Positions 1 through 5,623 of a stretch of 5,623 nucleotides of DNA are shown one piece after another (within the stretch, counting starts at the first letter, position 1; each line of letters opens with the position of its first letter). Under the pieces are notes generated by a model. The model had not been told where the DNA came from. It saw only the letters and a program-made list of their open reading frames with translations, and did no database searches. Location of the stretch: assembly GCA_041485845.1 (NCBI GenBank), contig JBGPKH010000597.1, positions 1 to 5,623 on the forward strand. Direction: 5' to 3'. Source of the stretch: OMOG01 sp041485845 (GTDB lineage: Bacteria > Acidobacteriota > Terriglobia > Bryobacterales > Bryobacteraceae). Both the position numbers and the translations under genes were made by a program.

Positions 1-261
1 GCTGAGCGAGTTGCCGTTATGGCTCCGACGCAAACACCAACGCAGTTGGCGGTCCGCTCGGAAGCGCTGGAACTCTCAGTTCCTGTCCAAACGGTGCCGG
101 CTGTATCCGATGGTAGGGAGGGTGAGCCACCTGCCTGGCTTGCGGCGCATGCCGCCGGAAGAAGATGGTCGGAGAGCTGGATGCGGGAAATCCGCACGTC
201 CAGTTCGATGAGGGGGCGCAGGAAACGTGCGACAGCGTAACGCGCCTGTGCCCTACTCTAC
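1..261 (+). mobile_element. 3' end of a bacterial group II intron (partial, runs off the left edge)
   Basis: The segment ends with a recognisable domain V and domain VI (described separately) and a 3' end reading CCCTACTCTAC at 251-261. This closely resembles the CCCUACUUCAC end I recall for the Oceanobacillus iheyensis class IIC intron. Group II introns are self-splicing ribozymes that retrotranspose with the help of an intron-encoded reverse transcriptase/maturase, usually encoded in domain IV. Positions 1-173 would then be distal domain IV. Frame 2 is open from base 2 to a TGA at 209-211 and its start (LWLRRKHQRSWRSARKRW) is basic and vaguely like the C-terminal tail of a maturase, but I cannot confirm this. 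The 5' end, domains I-III and any reverse transcriptase core are outside the window, so I cannot say whether the intron is complete or a relic. The class assignment is an inference from the 3' end only. Confidence 0.72.
174..261 (+). ncRNA. Group II intron domains V and VI
   Basis: Domain V spans 174-206. An 8-bp lower helix pairs GAGCTGGA (174-181) with TCCAGTTC (199-206), including the signature G-U wobble (176 with 204) inside the catalytic AGC triad (175-177). The CG bulge is at 197-198, followed by a 5-bp upper helix TGCGG/CCGCA (182-186 with 192-196) closed by a GAAAT loop. The total is 33 nt, one less than the usual 34, because the apical loop is 5 nt. Domain VI follows: GGGCGCAGG (214-222) pairs over 9 bp with CCTGTGCCC (245-253), with an inner CGTG/CGCG helix (226-229 with 241-244). 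The 3' splice site is inferred after position 261. Domain V is the catalytic core and its pattern is highly specific, so this call is stronger than any statement about the rest of the intron. Confidence 0.82.
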
Positions 262-605
262 CGAAGCCCTTGCCTAGTTAGGTCATTCGGTCTAAGCTTA
301 AGGGCTAACTGATAGGCGGGAACTCGGTACTCTCAAGATATGTAAATTACACGTAGATAAGAGAAGAGCAAGTGAATTCGAGCTGGAAGCCGAAGAAATG
401 ACCGATAGGCTACTGCGCAGGCGGGGCAGGAGCAATTGGCCGCGACCGCGAAGGTCACGGTCTGGAATACCGAAGACCCCAGGGCTCTGCTGCCAACTCT
501 TGGTTTGGGTGTAGCTGCCGCCAAAATTCAGAATGTGGCTGTTCGACTTTGCAAAGGTCACGGAGCTTACCGGGACCGTGAGGGAGCCGGTTTTGCCACA
601 GGCTG
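262..605. other. Intergenic stretch, no supported gene
   Basis: This stretch lies between the inferred intron 3' end and the stop codon of the histidine kinase gene. Short open frames exist on both strands (for example 298-561 minus and 436-624 plus), but they overlap one another, lack good ribosome binding sites, and their translations show no domain I recognise. Positions 310-370 are clearly more AT-rich than the flanks. Two small sequence patterns were seen: a 13-bp near-repeat (448-460 and 551-563, 12 of 13 identical) and weak inverted repeats (265-271 with 300-306, 558-563 with 576-581). None has the stem plus T-run of an intrinsic terminator, so transcription termination of the histidine kinase gene is not explained by what I can see. 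Confidence 0.5.
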
Positions 606-2615
606 CTACGATGCCTGCCGGTAGCGTTGCAGCGAGCCTGCGACCTTCACGCGCAGTTGCGACACGGTGTACGGTTTCTGGAGGAATCCGGAGAGGTGCG
701 CTCCAAATCGTTCTTCGGCCTCGATCTCGCTATAGCCGCTCGTCCCCAAGACCACGACATCCGGCCGGATCTCCGTCAGCCGCTGAAGGGTTTCGATTCC
801 GTCCATCACCGGCATCGTCATGTCCAGTAGAACCAGGTCGATCTGATGCGCCATGGAAGCGTAGAGGCTCACCGCTTCCTGGCCATCGGCCGCAGTCATA
901 ACGCGGTAGCCGGATCTCGACAGGAAGGCTTTGATGCTGGTTCGCAGCATCTCTTCGTCGTCTACCACGAGCACGGTGCCGCGGCCGTGTGCCGGCGCGC
1001 GCTTGACAGGTTTGCGCGAGGGCTCCGCTTTTTGCGCGATCGGAAAATGCACGCGAAACGTGGTTCCCTCGCCTGGCCTGCTGTCCACGGTGAGGATGCC
1101 TTGATGACTCCGGACAATCCCCAAGACCGCCGAAAGTCCCAAGCCGCGCCCGGCGACCTTGGTCGTGAAGAAGGGGTCGAAGATCCGCCTTTTGGTCGCG
1201 TCGTCCATGCCACACCCGCTGTCCCGGACCGTGAGAACGATGTACTCTTCCGGGGACACGACCTGACGAGTGGGGTTGGCGCGGACATTCGAATCGGTAA
1301 CCGGCAGGACGCCGCAATGAATCTCCACCGCCCCCCGATTGGATCCGATGGCCTCGGCGCCATTAATCACCAGGTTCATGATGACCTGCTGCAACTGGCC
1401 GGTATCCGCCTCGATCGGGGGCAGTGGGTCATCCAGTTCCAGCCTGATCTCCACATTCTTGGGAATCGCCGCGCGGATCAGGCTGGTGATCTGACTGACC
1501 TGGCGCGACAGGTTCACCGCTTCCACGACAAGCCTCCCGCGGCCGGAATAGGTCAGCATCTGGGCAGTCAGTTTGGCCATCCGGTCGGCGGCCGACAGGA
1601 GGCTGCCGGCGGCTCTTGCCTGGTCGGATCCCGCCGGAGATCCTTCCGCCAGCAGGCCGGCATTGACGTTGATTCCGGCCAGCAGGTTGTTGAAGTCGTG
1701 TGCGATCCCTCCCGCCAGCAGGCCCAGGCTTTCCAGCTTTTGTGTCTGCCGATAAGATTCCTCGACGTGCTCACGTTCGGTAATGTCGAGTACCGTACCC
1801 ACGACACGCACGACTTCGTTGTGGCCTCGGGTGTCCGCGAAGATGGTCTTTCCGCGCGTGAGCAGCCGGCGCACCGTCCCGTCCGGCCAGACGATGCGAT
1901 ATTCATCCTGATACTCCCCGGAACCGCCGGGCCGCAAGGAAGCCTCGTAGTCCCGCGTTACGCGGTCACGGTCCTCCGGGTGCAGCGCGCCAAGAAATTT
2001 CTGGTAGTCGACGGCGGCATCGGGAGCCAGCCCCCACATGGCCTTCGAGCGCGCAGACCAGGTCAATTGGCCGGTCACGGGATTATGCTCCCAGGTGCCC
2101 AGGCCGGTCGAATCCACAGCGAGACGGAGGTGCTCCTCGGCGGATCGGACCGCCTGTTCCGCGGCGCGCCGGACGGCAGCGAGCTCGATGCGGCGTTGTA
2201 AGCGCGCCACCAGTTCCTGTGCGGTGAATGGTCTGACCAGGTAGTCGTCGGCGCCGGCTCTCCATCCGTCCAGGCTGGCCGCGACTCCCGATCGAGCGCC
2301 CAGCAAGATCACCGGCAGCGTGCGCGTGCGGTCATCGGCCCGGATGCGGCGGAGGAGCTCGAAACCATCCACGGCGGGCCTCGTAACGTCGGTCAGGACC
2401 ACATCCGGCAGGCAACTCCGCGCCATCCGCTCAAGCGCTTCGGCGCCGGTGGAGGCCGTCTCCACCGAAAAGGATCCGCTCAACAAGCGGCAGAGGCATT
2501 CGCGCACGTCGGGTTGGTCATGCGCAATGAAGATGCGGCCTCGCGGCTTGGCTGTGGTGTTGCCGCTTGATGCGGCGGAGCCCCCCGTCGCGGGAATCGT
2601 GTGTGACGACGACAC
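606..2615 (-). CDS. Cytoplasmic hybrid sensor histidine kinase, REC-PAS-HisKA-HATPase-REC
   Basis: A 669-residue protein read from a GTG at 2615. An alternative TTG at 2648 would add 11 residues but has no comparable ribosome binding site. Domain order: receiver (about 27-140), PAS/PAC (about 160-281, ending in the typical VLDITER), HisKA with the H-box GGIAHDFNNLL (phosphoacceptor His306), HATPase with N-box QQVIMNLVINGAEAI (Asn414), G1 DSGCGMD (from Asp465), F-box FDPFFTTK, G2 GRGLGLS and G3 GEGTTF, then a C-terminal receiver (about 546-660). The C-terminal receiver is intact: Asp552/Asp553 acidic pair, Asp598 phosphoacceptor, Lys647. The N-terminal receiver keeps Asp76 but has His32 in the acidic pair, Gly106 in place of the conserved Thr/Ser and Arg128 in place of Lys. 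No signal peptide or membrane segment is visible, so it should sense an intracellular cue through the PAS domain. Family knowledge implies autophosphorylation at His306 and transfer to Asp598. No separate response regulator or output domain is in view. The ligand is unknown. Confidence 0.95.
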   Translation of the reverse strand: MSSSHTIPATGGSAASSGNTTAKPRGRIFIAHDQPDVRECLCRLLSGSFSVETASTGAEALERMARSCLPDVVLTDVTRPAVDGFELLRRIRADDRTRTLPVILLGARSGVAASLDGWRAGADDYLVRPFTAQELVARLQRRIELAAVRRAAEQAVRSAEEHLRLAVDSTGLGTWEHNPVTGQLTWSARSKAMWGLAPDAAVDYQKFLGALHPEDRDRVTRDYEASLRPGGSGEYQDEYRIVWPDGTVRRLLTRGKTIFADTRGHNEVVRVVGTVLDITEREHVEESYRQTQKLESLGLLAGGIAHDFNNLLAGINVNAGLLAEGSPAGSDQARAAGSLLSAADRMAKLTAQMLTYSGRGRLVVEAVNLSRQVSQITSLIRAAIPKNVEIRLELDDPLPPIEADTGQLQQVIMNLVINGAEAIGSNRGAVEIHCGVLPVTDSNVRANPTRQVVSPEEYIVLTVRDSGCGMDDATKRRIFDPFFTTKVAGRGLGLSAVLGIVRSHQGILTVDSRPGEGTTFRVHFPIAQKAEPSRKPVKRAPAHGRGTVLVVDDEEMLRTSIKAFLSRSGYRVMTAADGQEAVSLYASMAHQIDLVLLDMTMPVMDGIETLQRLTEIRPDVVVLGTSGYSEIEAEERFGAHLSGFLQKPYTVSQLRVKVAGSLQRYRQAS

Positions 2616-2628
2616 GTTTATCCCTCCC
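2616..2628 (-). promoter_or_regulatory. Ribosome binding site that fixes the histidine kinase start
   Basis: On the minus strand GGGAGGGA (2628-2621) precedes a GTG at 2615. The GGAGG core lies 7 nt from the start codon, which is near-ideal. It favours this GTG over the TTG at 2648, which has no purine-rich element at that distance. The stretch between the two start codons (CWWPAGGIN) is also unlike the receiver-domain leaders that follow. Confidence 0.75.
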
Positions 2629-2673
2629 GCCGGCCACCAGCACCTCAAACGAGTTACCGGCCGACGACAAGTC

Positions 2674-2745
2674 CTTAGATAGTTTTACCATAGTTTATCG
2701 GGTATTTTACCGATTTCTTTTTATGAATTCTAATGATTCTATTCG
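2674..2745 (-). promoter_or_regulatory. AT-rich promoter island, probably for the histidine kinase gene
   Basis: A stretch of about 70 bp is strongly AT-rich inside otherwise GC-rich DNA, starting some 60 bp upstream of the histidine kinase start. On the minus strand it includes TAAAAT (2709-2704), a 5 of 6 match to a sigma-70 -10 box, but the best -35-like hexamer 17-18 bp upstream matches poorly (about 3 of 6). The composition shift and position make this the likely promoter region. The exact promoter elements and the sigma factor used are not resolved. Confidence 0.4.
2678..2711 (-). repeat. Three short tandem repeats, possible operator
   Basis: Read on the minus strand, GGTAAAATAC (2711-2702), GATAAACTAT (2699-2690) and GGTAAAACTATC (2689-2678) follow one another with start-to-start offsets of 12 and 10 bp. 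The approximate consensus is GRTAAAMTA. Head-to-tail repeats at about one helical turn are the usual arrangement of OmpR/PhoB-type response regulator sites. They overlap the candidate -10 element of the histidine kinase promoter, which would suit repression or local melting. AT-richness alone could create such resemblance, and no cognate regulator is identified. Confidence 0.3.
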
Positions 2746-2802
2746 GCAGCGCAAAGGGGCAGGCCGGGAGCGTGGCCGTTCCGGGGGCAGATCGTCCCCG
2801 AT

Positions 2803-2946
2803 ATCGTCGCCGAGGCGGCCGCGCACATCCGCCATGGCGCGGACCTTGCCGGCCATCTCCCCGGCGGGGATCACCCGCTTGCCTTCCATGTGACCGCAGC
2901 GCTTGGGGAAGACCTGGTCTTCGATTTGGACGCCGGCCGCGGTTGC
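2803..2946 (-). pseudogene. Fragment of a PEP mutase/isocitrate lyase-family gene (methylisocitrate lyase-like)
   Basis: On the minus strand the frame beginning at a GTG at 2988 contains AAGVQIEDQVFPKRCGHMEG followed by KRVIPAGEMAGKVRAMADVR. This matches the middle of PEP mutase/isocitrate lyase superfamily proteins: the ...IEDQ strand, the KRCGH active-site loop (2890-2904) with its catalytic Cys, then the V(I)PxxEM..KIRA..DAR helix. Members such as PrpB cleave C-C or P-C bonds in small oxo-acids and are about 290 residues long. Only about 48 codons are recognisable here. The expected upstream metal-binding segment (DADTGYG) and downstream strand (IIARTDA) are missing, and the frame runs on into an unrelated Pro/Arg-rich tail to 2707. 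It is therefore a decayed or translocated remnant, not a working enzyme. The surrounding 2989-3133 stretch shows nothing further that I recognise. Confidence 0.7.
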
Positions 2947-3099
2947 TTGGGACCCGATCTCATACTGGCTCCTTTCCTGCGCCACCACCTTCCGCGCACT
3001 GATGAGTCTTCAGCAACTGCATTCTCTCACCGAAATCGGTTGTCGAAGTCGTCCGGAATGCCCGGCGCCGCGCTGGGCCGGTCGGCTGCTGCCGGTGCA

Positions 3100-3121
3100 G
3101 TTGGCGGAGAACTCCGGCAAC
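3100..3121 (-). terminator. Stem-loop just after the kinase gene, without a T-run
   Basis: Thirteen bases after the kinase stop codon the minus strand can fold as GTTG-C-CGGA-GTTC-TCCG-C-CAAC: two perfect 4-bp stems separated by a C-C mismatch, with a GTTC loop. No T-run follows, so it is not a canonical intrinsic terminator. It may be a 3' mRNA-stabilising or Rho-associated structure, or chance in GC-rich DNA. Confidence 0.35.
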
Positions 3122-3133
3122 CGGTCCGGGCAA

Positions 3134-5433
<2,300 letters not shown>

Positions 5434-5434
<1 letters not shown>

Positions 5435-5623
5435 TAAGACTCCGTACCTTCGCGGATGGCGCGAAAGCGTTTGACGGCGCGATAGACCAGCAGCGCCACG
5501 GCCTCGCGGGATTTGCCCAGGCGTTCGGCCATCTCCGCGGTGGACAGTCCTTCGATCTTGGCCATCAGGATAGCCTGCCGGTAGTCTTCGGGCAGAAGCG
5601 ACAAACGGGAAAGCAGACGTTCC
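5434..5623 (-). CDS. ECF-type RNA polymerase sigma factor, C-terminal part (region 4), truncated by window edge
   Basis: The minus strand is open from the right edge to a TAA at 5434-5436, giving the last 62 residues of a protein whose start is outside the window. It begins ERLLSRLSLLPEDYRQAILM and continues through KIEGLSTAEMAERLGKSREA into a basic helix (VYRAVKRFRAIRE). This is a textbook sigma region 4: the LP.dyR.a..L...EGLS.aEiAe.Lg.s...V motif followed by the R-rich end of the recognition helix that contacts the -35 promoter element. The size and ending are those of extracytoplasmic-function (ECF) sigma factors; housekeeping sigma region 4 reads differently. Regions 1-3 cannot be seen. 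Coupling to a Ser/Thr kinase instead of an anti-sigma factor suggests control by phosphorylation, a known theme for ECF groups in Acidobacteriota and Planctomycetota, but the subgroup is not assigned. Confidence 0.88.
5435..5443 (-). promoter_or_regulatory. Kinase ribosome binding site inside the end of the sigma factor gene
   Basis: GGAG (5443-5440, minus strand) lies 5 nt before the kinase ATG at 5434, within the last codons of the sigma gene. The sigma stop TAA (5436-5434) and the kinase ATG form TAATG, sharing one base. This is the usual layout for termination-reinitiation coupling and supports both the start choice and fixed stoichiometry of the two proteins. Confidence 0.65.

Noticed and set aside
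265..306. Inverted repeat AGCCCTT/AAGGGCT just after the intron 3' end
   Set aside because: Only 7 bp with a 28-nt loop and no T-run; too weak for a terminator or attachment site.
298..561. Minus-strand 87-codon frame after the histidine kinase gene
   Set aside because: No ribosome binding site or recognisable domain, and it overlaps other equally weak frames; no basis to call it a gene.
558..581. Inverted repeat TCACGG/CCGTGA downstream of the histidine kinase stop
   Set aside because: A 6-bp stem with a 12-nt loop and no T-run on the minus strand; not a convincing terminator.
846..2201. Long plus-strand open frame (451 codons) opposite the histidine kinase gene
   Set aside because: It lies entirely antisense to a gene with unmistakable domains. 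Its translation is rich in Arg/Gly/His/Gln with no domain, as expected from a high-GC shadow frame.
2871..2963. Minus-strand 30-codon frame with a good Shine-Dalgarno sequence (GGAAAGGAG, 5 nt before ATG 2963)
   Set aside because: It overlaps the lyase fragment in a different frame, and the peptide is Ser/Lys/Pro-rich with no similarity I know. The purine run may be chance or a leftover start region.

Overview
The window is GC-rich bacterial DNA, and all three protein-coding genes recognised lie on the minus strand. An ECF-type sigma factor translationally coupled to a Ser/Thr protein kinase, beside a large soluble hybrid histidine kinase, suits a signalling-rich soil bacterium. Acidobacteriota (Solibacter/Bryobacter-like) is my best guess and Planctomycetota the alternative. 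This is an inference from gene style, not from a marker gene.

Layout, left to right. Positions 1-261 (+) are the 3' end of a group II intron: a convincing domain V (174-206), a domain VI hairpin (214-253) and a typical bacterial group II 3' end at 261. The rest of the intron lies left of the window. Positions 262-605 hold no gene I can support. Positions 606-2615 (-) encode a cytoplasmic hybrid histidine kinase, REC-PAS-HisKA-HATPase-REC; its start is best placed at a GTG at 2615 behind a very strong Shine-Dalgarno sequence. Positions 2616-3133 are intergenic: an AT-rich island (2674-2745) with three short tandem repeats that probably contains the promoter of the histidine kinase gene, then a decayed fragment of a PEP mutase/isocitrate lyase-family gene carrying the KRCGH active-site motif (2803-2946), then a hairpin just after the next gene. 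Positions 3134-5434 (-) encode a Ser/Thr kinase with an intact catalytic domain fused to a C-terminal half of about 12 hydrophobic segments. Its start codon shares one base with the stop of an upstream ECF sigma factor gene, of which only the last 62 codons (region 4) are in the window.

How the parts may work together: the sigma factor and membrane kinase form one operon and very likely one signalling unit, in which a membrane signal acts through kinase activity on transcription. The histidine kinase is a separate transcription unit with its own promoter region. It has no separate partner regulator in view, so its C-terminal receiver is the obvious internal phosphoryl acceptor. The intron end and lyase fragment show that the spaces between these genes have collected mobile and decayed DNA. 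I see no CRISPR array, tRNA, rRNA or defence cassette. The most unusual items are the multi-spanning kinase, the degenerate N-terminal receiver and the lyase relic.
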